Shown here: positions 1 to 11,513 of the stretch, in pieces
Numbering within the stretch: position 1 is the first letter of the stretch
Layout of the letters: each line of letters starts with the position of its first letter
Assembly: GCA_016234685.1 (NCBI GenBank)
Contig: JACRAT010000019.1
Span: 1 to 60,067 of the forward strand
Reading direction: 5' to 3'
Source of the DNA: Nitrosomonadales bacterium
GTDB taxonomy: Bacteria > Pseudomonadota > Gammaproteobacteria > Burkholderiales > Gallionellaceae
Length of the DNA stretch: 60,067 nt
Program-made: the position numbers and the translations under genes
Notes under the pieces: generated by a model
What the model was told of the DNA's origin: nothing
Database searches by the model: none
The model's input: the letters and a program-made list of their open reading frames with translations, nothing else

Positions 1-114
1 GAGAAAAGGTTCGCCGCTGGTGTAACTGTAGGTGCAATGCAAGCGTTACTGATGGCCGGAATAATTACGGCACAACAGGCTGGTGAAATTGATGATCTAT
101 TGAATAAAGCGTAA
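1..114 (+). CDS. C-terminal end of an unidentified protein (partial)
   Basis: An open frame enters from the left edge and ends at TAA 112-114, giving the last 37 residues (EKRFAAGVTVGAMQALL...). The segment has a small-residue, weakly hydrophobic stretch and an acidic end. The next ORF follows 27 bases later on the same strand, so they may share a transcript that ends at the hairpin at 407-434. I do not recognise the family, and the piece is too short to assign. Confidence 0.4.
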   Translation, partial: EKRFAAGVTVGAMQALLMAGIITAQQAGEIDDLLNKA

Positions 115-141
115 ACTCGCGGCCATTCTGAAAGGGAAAAT

Positions 142-378
142 ATGAGCACGATCATCATTGAAGTATATGACGCATTCAAAAGCGCCGGAGCAAGCGACGA
201 GAAAGCGCAAGCAGCTGCAAAAGCACTAGCCGATTACGATTCGCGTTTTAACAAAATTGATGGAAGCCTAGAAGCATTACGAGCTGAGGTTACAGGACTC
301 CGGTGGATGATGGGTATTACAGTAGCCTTGAATATCTCAATCATCGGCTTGATTGTGAATAATCTATTAAATAGATAA
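142..378 (+). CDS. Small coiled-coil protein with C-terminal membrane helix
   Basis: A 78-residue protein. Residues 1-30 are alanine- and charge-rich and look helical. Residues 31-53 look like a short coiled coil (FNKIDGSLEALRAEVTGLRW). Residues 55-75 form one hydrophobic segment (MMGITVALNISIIGLIVNNL) followed by NR. The layout resembles small membrane-anchored coiled-coil proteins common in prophages and integrated elements. It is preceded by an AAAGGGAAAA-like ribosome site and followed by a strong terminator. Its neighbours are mobile-element debris, so I infer an element cargo or phage gene. No function can be assigned. Confidence 0.55.
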   Translation: MSTIIIEVYDAFKSAGASDEKAQAAAKALADYDSRFNKIDGSLEALRAEVTGLRWMMGITVALNISIIGLIVNNLLNR

Positions 379-406
379 GGTTACATGTAAGAACGAGATC
401 CAAAGA

Positions 407-434
407 AAGGGGGCGCAAGCCCCCTTCCCTTTTT
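407..434 (+). terminator. Rho-independent terminator
   Basis: A perfect 8-bp stem (AAGGGGGC, GCAA loop, GCCCCCTT) is followed by CCC and a run of five T at 430-434. It lies 28 bases after the 78-aa ORF and would end that transcript. Confidence 0.8.
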
Positions 435-514
435 GTGTGTTGAAAAATCAGGTCTACCCTACTCCGCCGCAGCCTTCGCCGTGCTCCTTCGTGCGCGCGG
501 CTACGGCTGTTCGG

Positions 515-880
515 CTACGAATTCGAAGGAATGTTTGGGGCAAGGCCTTGGCGGGCTACGTCGCAAGTGGTGTAGAACTCAAACTCGTTGAATCGGAGTT
601 TGGCAGAACAGTCACTCAGGCCTGTTACGAGGTAGCCTGATCGAGTCAATTGCTCTTGGGTCAGGAAAAAAGCGTGCTGGCCGTTTTGTGATGCCTCGAA
701 GTGATAAGAGCTCTTTGTAGGACTGCTGAGAAACGCGACGATGTGAAGCTCAATCCGATCAAGGTCAAGGGGTAGATTCGTGATGATCTTGCGGCCCTTC
801 GCAAGCGCGGGGAGGACGTGGTAAACAGTGGCTTCATAGCTTTTGCCTCCACCAGGAGGGCCTAATAGTAGGTTAATCAT
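515..880 (-). pseudogene. Truncated Zot-like filamentous-phage assembly ATPase
   Basis: The 121-residue frame begins MINLLLGPPGGGKSYEA, a Walker A motif at the very N-terminus. It then reads RKIITNLPLDL, as in the Zot/pI family of inovirus morphogenesis ATPases. These are normally about 350-450 aa, with a Walker B about 80 residues in and a later membrane helix. Here the resemblance fades after about residue 60 and neither feature is present, so this is an N-terminal remnant. The ATG overlaps the stop of an upstream minus-strand frame (...ADEIAEDD*), as with the gene before zot in inoviruses. That upstream gene is cut off by the IS remnant at about 898. Likely non-functional prophage debris. 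Confidence 0.65.
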
Positions 881-898
881 CCTCAGCTATCTCATCGG

Positions 899-1796
899 CT
901 GACGGTGCGCGAGATTCAGTCACATCTGGAAGAGATGTATGGCGCCGAGGTGTCGCCCTCCCTGATCTCCTCGGTAACTGATGCGGTCGTCGAAGATGTC
1001 AAAGCTTGGCAATCCCGCCCGCTAGATGCGCTGTACCCCATCGTTTATCTCGACTGCATCCACGTCAAAGTGCGCGATAACGGTGTCGTGCGGGTCAAGG
1101 CGGTCTATCTGGCACTGGGCATCAAACTGGATGGGGAGAAGGAACTGCTCGGCATCTGGATCGCGCAGACCGAGGGGGCCAAGTTCTGGCTACAGGTGGC
1201 GACCGAACTCAAGAACCGTGGCGTATCGGACATCTTCATTGCCTGCGTGGATGGATTGAAAGGATTCCCGGAGGCCATTGAGACTGTGTTTCCCAAGACC
1301 GCCGTGCAGCTATGCATCGTGCATATGGTGCGGCATAGTCTGAACTACGTTGGCTGGAAATTGCGCAAGGAAGTGGCGGACGATCTGCGCGCCATTTATA
1401 CCGCCGCCACGGTCGAAGAAGCCGAACAACAGCTGACGGCATTTGAAGCCAAATGGGATGCGGACTATCCGCCCATCGGCCAGAGCTGGCGGCGCAACTG
1501 GGCGCGCATCACGCCGTTCTTTGAATACCCGCCGGAGATTCGCCGGGTGATCTACACCACTAACGCGATTGAACCGCTGAACATGAGTCTGAGGAAAATC
1601 ACCAAGAACCGTGGCTCGTTTCCGTCCGATGAGGCGCTGCTAAAACTGTTTTATCTGGCCATACAAAACATCAGCAAGAAATGGACGATGCCGATCCGCG
1701 ATTGGAAGGCGGCGCTAAATCGGTTTACTATCCAGTTCGAGGAGCGGATGCCGCATCAGTAGAGAAAACCCGTTTACACAAAATCTAGGACACCCT
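899..1796 (+). mobile_element. IS256-family insertion sequence, 5'-truncated
   Basis: The element keeps most of a mutator-type transposase and a right end at about 1771-1796 (GTTTACACAAAATCTAGGAC plus ACCC), typical in position and style of IS256-family ends. The left end and the first third of the transposase are missing. The left junction at about 898 abuts inovirus-like sequence. No matching left inverted repeat is visible, so the copy should be immobile by itself. Confidence 0.7.
905..1762 (+). pseudogene. IS256-family (mutator type) transposase, N-terminus missing
   Basis: The 285 residues begin TVREIQSHLEEMYG, which in full-length IS256-family transposases (about 400 aa) lies more than 100 residues in. 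The DDE residues are visible: D in YLDCIHV, D in CVDGLKGFPEAI and E in NAIEPLN. The CxxH block LCIVHMVRHS is also present. The DNA-binding N-terminus is lost, so the apparent GTG start at 905 is an artefact of truncation. The first in-frame L-T codons at 899 also match the family. Confidence 0.85.
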
Positions 1797-1821
1797 CGGG
1801 GAAGGTCAAAACCGCCCAGTT

Positions 1822-3486
<1,665 letters not shown>

Positions 3487-3580
3487 GATGGGAGGATTGC
3501 CTTAAATAGTTGATAACGAATCTGGTGTACTTTCCCCTACGCCGGGGAGAAATCCAAGTGGGGCATTATACCGCCCCCCT

Positions 3581-4468
3581 CTATGCCGGAAACACGCCGG
3601 TCGAGAGATAACGATCACCCCGGTCGCAGACGATGAATACGATGGTGGCGTTTTCGACCTGCTGCGAAATGCGCTGGGCGATAGCGAGCGCACCACCGGA
3701 TGAAATGCCGCAGAAAATGCCCTCTTCCCGCGCCAGTCGGCGGGTCATTTCCTCGGCTTCGGCCTGACCGACATACTCGATGCGATCCACGTTGGTCGGG
3801 CTGTATATCTTGGGCAGATAAGCCTCCGGCCATTTGCGGATGCCAGGAATCTGCGCGCCCTCTTCCGGCTGCGCCCCTACGATCTGGATAGCCGCGTTGC
3901 GCTCTTTGAGGTAACGCGAAGTACCCATGATCGTCCCCGTCGTGCCCATGCTGGAGACAAAATGGGTGAGACAGCCTTGCGTATCTCGCCAAATCTCCGG
4001 GCCAGTGCCTTCATAGTGCGCCAGCGGATTGTCCGGGTTGCCGAACTGGTCGAGGATGATGCCGCGACCTTCGTTGCGCAGTCGATCGGCGGTATCGCGT
4101 GCCAACTCCATGCCCCCCTCCTTCGGCGTCAGCACCAGTTCTGCGCCAAAGGCACGCATGGTCTGGCGGCGCTCCATGCTTTGATTCTCGGGCATCACCA
4201 AAATCATGCCGTAGCCACGCATGGCAGCGGCCATCGCCAGCGCGATGCCGGTGTTGCCGGAAGTCGCCTCGATCAGCGTGTCGCCAGGCTTGATCTCGCC
4301 GCGCGCTTCGGCGTGGGTAATCATGGACAACGCCGGGCGGTCTTTCACCGAGCCAGCGGGGTTATTACCTTCCAGCTTGGCAAGGATGATGTTGGTGGTA
4401 TCGCCGGGGATGCGTTTTAGTCTAACCAGCGGCGTCCCGCCAACAAAGTCTTCAATAGTCTTGTACAT
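3581..4468 (-). CDS. cysM: Cysteine synthase B (O-acetylserine sulfhydrylase)
   Basis: The 295-aa PLP enzyme makes cysteine from O-acetylserine and sulfide, or thiosulfate in the CysM type. The Schiff-base lysine is K42 in NPAGSVKDRPA. The phosphate- and substrate-loop SGNTG is at 70-74, and the PLP-phosphate loop is in GTTGTIMGTSRYL. Length, IPGIRKWPEAYLP and ICDRGDRYLSTGVF-like endings (here VCDRGDRYLSTGVFPA) favour CysM over CysK. It is monocistronic, between ettA and the divergent NlpC gene. Confidence 0.93.
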   Translation of the reverse strand: MYKTIEDFVGGTPLVRLKRIPGDTTNIILAKLEGNNPAGSVKDRPALSMITHAEARGEIKPGDTLIEATSGNTGIALAMAAAMRGYGMILVMPENQSMERRQTMRAFGAELVLTPKEGGMELARDTADRLRNEGRGIILDQFGNPDNPLAHYEGTGPEIWRDTQGCLTHFVSSMGTTGTIMGTSRYLKERNAAIQIVGAQPEEGAQIPGIRKWPEAYLPKIYSPTNVDRIEYVGQAEAEEMTRRLAREEGIFCGISSGGALAIAQRISQQVENATIVFIVCDRGDRYLSTGVFPA

Positions 4469-4606
4469 GCAAATGGCTCCTGATGTTGGCGCGAATAATA
4501 GCAGCAGCCCCGTCTGGATGCGGCAGGAAACTTTGCCGGGGCAGTTGAAATCGCGTTAAAATAGCACTGAATTTATGACGCCACATCACCAAACTCGGCT
4601 AACCTG

Positions 4607-5209
4607 ATGAATAGAAGCGGATTCCTCTTTGCTGCATTATTTGCATCTAGCCTGCTGGGACAGCCAGCCTTGGCTGCCCCGCAGGAATCCGTCCCGCCTT
4701 CGGTCGTCGCCGCTCCTGAGGCAGAAACCACACCGCCGCAAGAGCCTAGCATCGTCGATAGCCTGCTCGGCAAAGCCAACGAGTTGATCGGCACGCCCTA
4801 TCGCAACGGCGGCGCTTCGCCCTTGACCGGCTTCGATTGCAGCGGCTTCGTCAGCTACCTATTCAAATCCAATCTGGATGTGACGCTGCCGCGCAGTTCA
4901 AAAGATATGAGCCGCGTCGGCGAGAGCGTGGAAAAAGACGAACTAAAACCGGGCGACCTGCTGTTCTTCAAGACCGTCAAACGCGGCATCTCGCACGTCG
5001 GCATCTACATGGGCAACGGCCAGTTCATCCACTCGCCTTGGCTAGGTCGCAGCGTCGAGATTGCGCACCTGAACTATGCCTATTGGTCGAAACGCTTCGT
5101 TGTCGCCAAGCGACTCGACCTGCCCGAAACCGAATCAGGGAAGCCCTCCCCCCAATTAGCAGCAGTCATCAAAGCAGTATCCAACCCACAACAAGGAACG
5201 ACAAAATGA
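4607..5209 (+). CDS. Secreted NlpC/P60 (C40) peptidoglycan hydrolase
   Basis: A 200-aa protein with a signal peptide (cleavage probably after ALA at 21-23), a proline-rich linker to about residue 47, and an NlpC/P60 domain from about 50 to 170. The catalytic Cys78 lies in GFDCSGFV and His130 in ISHVGIYMG, with a polar third residue expected near FIHSP (His142). Members cut gamma-D-glutamyl-diaminopimelate bonds in cell-wall peptides. A hydrophilic tail follows. The TGA overlaps the ATG of ppa (ATGA), so the two are probably translationally coupled. Confidence 0.88.
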   Translation: MNRSGFLFAALFASSLLGQPALAAPQESVPPSVVAAPEAETTPPQEPSIVDSLLGKANELIGTPYRNGGASPLTGFDCSGFVSYLFKSNLDVTLPRSSKDMSRVGESVEKDELKPGDLLFFKTVKRGISHVGIYMGNGQFIHSPWLGRSVEIAHLNYAYWSKRFVVAKRLDLPETESGKPSPQLAAVIKAVSNPQQGTTK

Positions 5210-5733
5210 GCTTGAACCTAGTCAGCGCCGGCAAGAACCTGCCCAACGAATGTAACGTCATCATCGAGATCCCCGCGAATTCCGATCCAGTCAAGTACGA
5301 AGTGGATAAGGAAAGCGGCGCGCTGTTCGTTGACCGTTTCGTCTCCACGCTGATGCGCTACCCCTGCAACTACGGCTACATCCCCAACACGCTGGCCGAT
5401 GATGGCGATCCTGTCGATGTGCTGGTCATCACCCCGTTCCCGCTGGTACACGGCGCGGTGATCCGCGTGCGTCCTCTGGGCATGTTGGACATGGACGACG
5501 AGAGCGGCGGCGATGCCAAGCTGGTCGCCGTGCCAGTCACCAAGCTGACCCCGCTGTATCAGAACGTGAACAGCATCGACGACCTGCCTGAGCAACTGCT
5601 GCAACAGATCCAGCATTTCTTCGAGAACTACAAGTCGCTGGAAAAGGGCAAGTGGGTCAAGGTCAAGGGCTGGAAAGGTATCGAAGCCGCTCAGACCGAG
5701 ATCACCAACGGCGTCGCCAACTACAAGGGCTAA
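5206..5733 (+). CDS. ppa: Inorganic pyrophosphatase, family I
   Basis: The 175 residues match the E. coli enzyme (176). It hydrolyses pyrophosphate in the cytoplasm. The metal-binding loop DDGDPVD lies at 65-71, where family I enzymes carry their catalytic aspartates, and YPCNYGYIP is also typical. I chose the ATG at 5206 because [15 protein letters not shown] aligns with PPase N-termini. The open frame extends further upstream only inside the NlpC gene. It overlaps the NlpC stop by three bases. Confidence 0.95.
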   Translation: MSLNLVSAGKNLPNECNVIIEIPANSDPVKYEVDKESGALFVDRFVSTLMRYPCNYGYIPNTLADDGDPVDVLVITPFPLVHGAVIRVRPLGMLDMDDESGGDAKLVAVPVTKLTPLYQNVNSIDDLPEQLLQQIQHFFENYKSLEKGKWVKVKGWKGIEAAQTEITNGVANYKG

Positions 5734-5737
5734 GACC

Positions 5738-6589
5738 ATGACCGCGCGCATCATTGATGGTAAGGCCATCGCACAGGAAGTACGCGCCGAGTGGCGCGTG
5801 CGTGCCGATGCGCTGAAGGCGCGCGGCATCACGCCGGGGCTGGCGGTCATCATCGTCGGCGAAGACCCGGCTTCCAAGGTCTATGTCGCCAACAAGGTGA
5901 AGGCCTGTGCCGAACTCGGCCTGCATTCCGAGCACATCGCCCTGCCCGCCGACACCAGCGAAGCCGCGCTGCTGGCCAAGATCGCCGAGTTGAACGCCGA
6001 CCCGAAGATCCACGGCCTGCTGGTGCAACTGCCCGTGCCCAAGCACATCGACGGCGACAAAGTGCTGAACGCCATCAGTCCTGACAAGGACGTGGACGGC
6101 TTCCACCCGATCAACGTCGGCGCGCTGGCCACCGGCAACATGCGCTTCGCACCGTGTACGCCTTACGGTTCGCTGCTTCTGCTGCAAAAGAGCGGCGTCG
6201 CCATCGAGGGAAAACATGCGGTGGTGGTGGGACGCAGCAACATCGTCGGCAAGCCGATGGCGCTGTTGCTGTTGCAGCACAACGCCACGGTGACCATCTG
6301 CACCTCCAAGACTGTCGACCTCGCCAAGCACACCCGCGATGCAGACATTCTGGTAGTGGCCACTGGTCGCCCGAAGATGATTACCGGCGACATGATCAAG
6401 CCCGGCGCAGCCGTCATCGACGTGGGCATCAACCGCCTGCCCGATGGCAAGCTGTGCGGCGATGTGGATTTCGAGTCGGCCAAGGAAGTGGCAGGCTGGA
6501 TTACCCCCGTTCCCGGCGGCGTCGGCCCGATGACCATCACCATGCTGGTCGCCAACACGGTGCAATCCGCTGAACGCACCGCGCAATAA
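5738..6589 (+). CDS. folD: Bifunctional methylenetetrahydrofolate dehydrogenase / cyclohydrolase FolD
   Basis: The 283-aa cytoplasmic enzyme interconverts 5,10-methylene-, methenyl- and 10-formyl-THF with NADP. Signature blocks are [10 protein letters not shown] (catalytic Y49xxxK53), [10 protein letters not shown], the [11 protein letters not shown] motif, the cofactor-binding [17 protein letters not shown] and the terminal [13 protein letters not shown]. It begins four bases after ppa, in the same apparent operon, and is followed by a hairpin at 6604-6627. Confidence 0.96.
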   Translation: MTARIIDGKAIAQEVRAEWRVRADALKARGITPGLAVIIVGEDPASKVYVANKVKACAELGLHSEHIALPADTSEAALLAKIAELNADPKIHGLLVQLPVPKHIDGDKVLNAISPDKDVDGFHPINVGALATGNMRFAPCTPYGSLLLLQKSGVAIEGKHAVVVGRSNIVGKPMALLLLQHNATVTICTSKTVDLAKHTRDADILVVATGRPKMITGDMIKPGAAVIDVGINRLPDGKLCGDVDFESAKEVAGWITPVPGGVGPMTITMLVANTVQSAERTAQ

Positions 6590-6603
6590 CACCTGCGTTA
6601 CGC

Positions 6604-6630
6604 TCACTCCGGCATCAGCCGGAGTGACTC
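6604..6630 (+). terminator. Hairpin after folD
   Basis: A 10-bp perfect stem (TCACTCCGGC, ATCA loop, GCCGGAGTGA) is followed by CTCGTTT. It lies 15 bases after the folD stop and before pgm. The T-tract is short, so termination may be only partial. Confidence 0.55.
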
Positions 6631-6650
6631 GTTTCCTCCCAATTTTGTAA

Positions 6651-8291
<1,641 letters not shown>

Positions 8292-8332
8292 GTTAGAATG
8301 TCTACTATCAACCAGAAATCAGCACTCTACGA

Positions 8333-8354
8333 GGGCAGGACCGCCCTGCCCGTT
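8333..8354 (+). terminator. Possible weak terminator or attenuator between pgm and glgP
   Basis: The inverted repeat GGGCAGG-ACCGC-CCTGCCC (8333-8351) is followed by GTTT. It lies in the 99-base gap and may reduce read-through into glgP. The T-tract is poor. Confidence 0.4.
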
Positions 8355-8390
8355 TCGCCTAACTGAGCAACACGTACTCTGAAAATTCAC

Positions 8391-10889
8391 ATGCAAAGCA
8401 AACCATTCCTCACCAGCAAACCCCTAGCCAGCATCACCGACCTTCCCGATCTGGAGATGGATGCCCAAAGCATCGTAGACGACTTCCGCCGTTATTTCAG
8501 CCACACACTGGGGCGCGACAAAGCCCAACTGGCAGGCTTCCACGTTTACGCCTCGCTCTCGCTCTCGCTGCGTGACCGTCTGGTCGAGCGCTGGAAAAAG
8601 ACCCAGTCCGCCTACGACGAGGCCGACAGCAAGCGCACCTATTACCTGTCGCTGGAATTCCTGATGGGCCGTGCGCTGGGCAATGCCATGCTGAATCTGG
8701 ATGTCGAGGCTTCCACTTCGGATGCGCTGCGCAATCTGGGCCTGATACTGGAAGAGATCGCCGAGCAAGAGAACGACGCGGGCTTGGGCAATGGCGGCTT
8801 GGGCCGTCTCGCCGCCTGTTTCCTCGATAGCTGCGCCACGCTGCAACTGCCGGTGATGGGCTACGGCATCCGTTATGAATACGGCATGTTCCGCCAGAAG
8901 CTGGACAACGGCTACCAGTTGGAAGAGCCGGATCACTGGCTGCGCAACGGCAACCCTTGGGAGATCGAGCGTCCCGAATTCACCGCTAGGGTCAAGTTCG
9001 GCGGCCACAGTGAGTATTACGCCGATGCCGCAGGCAAGATGCGCGTGCGCTGGGTGAATTCCAGTGATGTGCTGGCCGTACCTTACGACGTGCCTATCCC
9101 CGGCTACCGCAACGGGACAGTGAATACCCTGCGTCTGTGGAAGGCTGCCGCCACGGAAGAATTCGACCTGTCCGAATTCAACGCAGGCAGCTATGCCGAA
9201 GCGGTCGCCGCCAAGAACGATGCCGAGCACATCACCATGGTGCTCTACCCCAACGACGCCAGCGAGAACGGCAAAGAACTGCGCCTGCGCCAGCAATATT
9301 TCCTCGCCTCCGCCAGCTTGCAGGACGTGCTGCGCCAGTGGGTGGAAAAACACGGCAACGACTTCAGCCGCTTCGCCGACAAGAACGCCTTCCAGCTCAA
9401 CGACACGCACCCGACTTGCGCCGTGCCGGAACTGATGCGCTTGTTGATGGACGAGCACGGACTGGGTTGGAACGAAGCGTGGTCTATCACCCGTCGCACC
9501 GTCGCCTACACCAACCACACTTTGCTGCCGGAAGCGCTGGAAAGATGGCCGGTGAGCATGTTTGGCCGTTTGCTGCCGCGCCTGCTGGAGATCATCTACG
9601 AGATCAACGCGGGCTTCCTGGCCGAAGTAGCCTTGCGCTGGCCCGGCGACAGTGAGCGGCAGCGCCGCATGTCCATCATCGAAGAAGGCGGCGAGCGGCA
9701 AGTCCGCATGGCCTATCTGGCCGTGGTCGCCAGCCACTCGGTGAACGGTGTGGCTCAGTTACACTCCGACCTGTTGCAGCAGCACCTGTTCAACGACTTC
9801 TACCAACTGTGGCCGAAGAAATTCAACAACAAGACCAACGGCGTAACCCCGCGCCGCTGGCTGTCTTGGAGCAACCCGCAGTTGGGCGCGCTCATCACCC
9901 GCACCATCGGCGATGGCTGGGTCACTGACCTGCCGCAACTGAAAAAACTCGCACCACACGCCGACGACACCCAGTTCCGCAGCGAATGGCACGCCATCAA
10001 GCAGGCCAACAAGGCGCGTCTGGCACAGATGGTGCAACAGGATTGTGGTGTCACCTTCGACACCAACGCCCTGTTCGATGTGCAAGTGAAGCGCATCCAC
10101 GAATACAAGCGCCAGCTGCTCAACGTGCTGCATGTCATCCATCTGTATGACCGCATTAAGCGCGGCGACACGGCAGACTGGACACCGCGTTGTGTGCTGA
10201 TCGGCGGCAAAGCTGCGCCCGGCTACATGATGGCCAAACGCATCATCAAGCTGGTCTCCGCCGTCGCCAACATCGTCAACAACGATCCTGATACCGCAGG
10301 GCTGCTCAAGCTGGCCTTCCTGCCGGACTATCGCGTGTCAGCGATGGAAGTCATCTGCGCCGCTGCCGATCTCTCTGAGCAGATTTCGACTGCGGGCAAG
10401 GAAGCCTCCGGCACCGGCAATATGAAGTTCATGATGAACGGCGCGCTGACCATAGGCACGCTGGACGGCGCCAACATCGAGATCCGCGAAGAGGCGGGGG
10501 CAGAGAACTTCTTCCTGTTCGGCCTGACGGCGGCGGAAGTAGATGCCACTCGCGGCCACTACAACCCTGCCGCCATCATCGCCGCCGACGAAGACCTGCG
10601 CCGCGTGGTGCAGTTACTGGAGAGCGGTCACTTCAACCTGTTCGAACCGGGTGTCTTCGACCCCATCTTGCAAGCCATCTACAGCCCGCACGACCCCTGG
10701 CTGACAGCAGCAGATTTCCGTGGCTATGTCGATGCCCAGCGCGAAGTCTCCTGTGCTTATCGCAACACCGAGCACTGGACGCGCATGAGCATCATCAACA
10801 CCGCCACCAGCGGAAAGTTCTCCAGCGACCGCACCATACTGGATTACAACCGCGACATCTGGCATCTGCCGCAAGTCTCAGCTAAATAA
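8391..10889 (+). CDS. glgP: Glycogen/starch alpha-glucan phosphorylase
   Basis: The 832 residues fit the family (about 800-850). It releases glucose-1-P from alpha-1,4-glucans using PLP. Landmarks in order are LSLEFLMGRAL, DAGLGNGGLGRLAACFLDS, NDTHPTCAVPELMR, VKRIHEYKRQLLN and the PLP-lysine block EASGTGNMKFMMNGALTIGT. It ends in a strong terminator. With pgm it would feed glucose-6-P into central metabolism. Confidence 0.95.
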   Translation: MQSKPFLTSKPLASITDLPDLEMDAQSIVDDFRRYFSHTLGRDKAQLAGFHVYASLSLSLRDRLVERWKKTQSAYDEADSKRTYYLSLEFLMGRALGNAMLNLDVEASTSDALRNLGLILEEIAEQENDAGLGNGGLGRLAACFLDSCATLQLPVMGYGIRYEYGMFRQKLDNGYQLEEPDHWLRNGNPWEIERPEFTARVKFGGHSEYYADAAGKMRVRWVNSSDVLAVPYDVPIPGYRNGTVNTLRLWKAAATEEFDLSEFNAGSYAEAVAAKNDAEHITMVLYPNDASENGKELRLRQQYFLASASLQDVLRQWVEKHGNDFSRFADKNAFQLNDTHPTCAVPELMRLLMDEHGLGWNEAWSITRRTVAYTNHTLLPEALERWPVSMFGRLLPRLLEIIYEINAGFLAEVALRWPGDSERQRRMSIIEEGGERQVRMAYLAVVASHSVNGVAQLHSDLLQQHLFNDFYQLWPKKFNNKTNGVTPRRWLSWSNPQLGALITRTIGDGWVTDLPQLKKLAPHADDTQFRSEWHAIKQANKARLAQMVQQDCGVTFDTNALFDVQVKRIHEYKRQLLNVLHVIHLYDRIKRGDTADWTPRCVLIGGKAAPGYMMAKRIIKLVSAVANIVNNDPDTAGLLKLAFLPDYRVSAMEVICAAADLSEQISTAGKEASGTGNMKFMMNGALTIGTLDGANIEIREEAGAENFFLFGLTAAEVDATRGHYNPAAIIAADEDLRRVVQLLESGHFNLFEPGVFDPILQAIYSPHDPWLTAADFRGYVDAQREVSCAYRNTEHWTRMSIINTATSGKFSSDRTILDYNRDIWHLPQVSAK

Positions 10890-10909
10890 TCCCAAGTGAT
10901 TCTGTAAGA

Positions 10910-10940
10910 GCACATTCCCGCTCCGGCGGGAATGTGCTTT
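10910..10940 (+). terminator. Terminator between convergent glgP and mog
   Basis: A perfect 12-bp stem (GCACATTCCCGC, TCCG loop, GCGGGAATGTGC) is followed by TTT. The gene on the other strand (mog) ends nearby, so it may work in both directions. Confidence 0.75.
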
Positions 10941-10958
10941 CTGGGAGAAAGAAATATC

Positions 10959-11513
10959 TCAGGCTAGGCTGGGCTTCGCCGCGTGGGCGGGCCGGAACAC
11001 CTTGCATCGCTGCGCGTCGGCTTCCAAAAAATCGCCGCCGATGAGGTCGATGCAGTAAGGCACGGCAGGGAACACGGCACTGAGGCAATCGTCTATCGCC
11101 GAAGGTTTTCCGGGCAGGTTGATAATGAGGCTCTTGCCGCGTATGCCTGCGGTCTGCCGCGACAGAATGGCGGTCGGCACGAACTTCAACGAAGCGGCGC
11201 GCATCAACTCGCCGAAGCCCGGCATCATCTTCTCGCACACTGCCTCGGTGGCTTCCGGCGTCACATCGCGCAACGCTGGGCCGGTTCCGCCGGTGGTGAC
11301 AATCAAACTACACTTTTCCACATCGGCCAATTCGATCAGCGTCTGCTCGATCAGTGCTTGCTCGTCGGGAATCACCCGTGCCACCGCTTCCCATTCGTTG
11401 GTCAACACCCGTGCGAACCACGCTTGCATCGCCGGACCGCCTTTGTCTTCATACTCGCCGCGACTGGCGCGATCAGAAATCGTCACAAAACCGATACGTG
11501 CTTTCATTACCAC
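10959..11513 (-). CDS. mog: Molybdopterin adenylyltransferase
   Basis: The 184-aa MogA-type protein adenylylates molybdopterin before MoeA inserts molybdate. IGFVTISDRASRGEYEDKGGP and the MPT-binding VTTGGTGPALRDVTPEAT are diagnostic, and LPGKPSAIDDCL follows. The start may be M1 (11513) or M3 (11507). Both overlap or touch the moeA stop, which suggests coupling. It is the last gene of the long minus-strand run that starts at dsrA. Confidence 0.93.
   Translation of the reverse strand: MVMKARIGFVTISDRASRGEYEDKGGPAMQAWFARVLTNEWEAVARVIPDEQALIEQTLIELADVEKCSLIVTTGGTGPALRDVTPEATEAVCEKMMPGFGELMRAASLKFVPTAILSRQTAGIRGKSLIINLPGKPSAIDDCLSAVFPAVPYCIDLIGGDFLEADAQRCKVFRPAHAAKPSLA

Noticed and set aside
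4837..5205. An N-terminally extended inorganic pyrophosphatase fused to another protein
   Set aside because: The extra residues are the NlpC gene in another frame. The PPase start at 5206 fits the family exactly.
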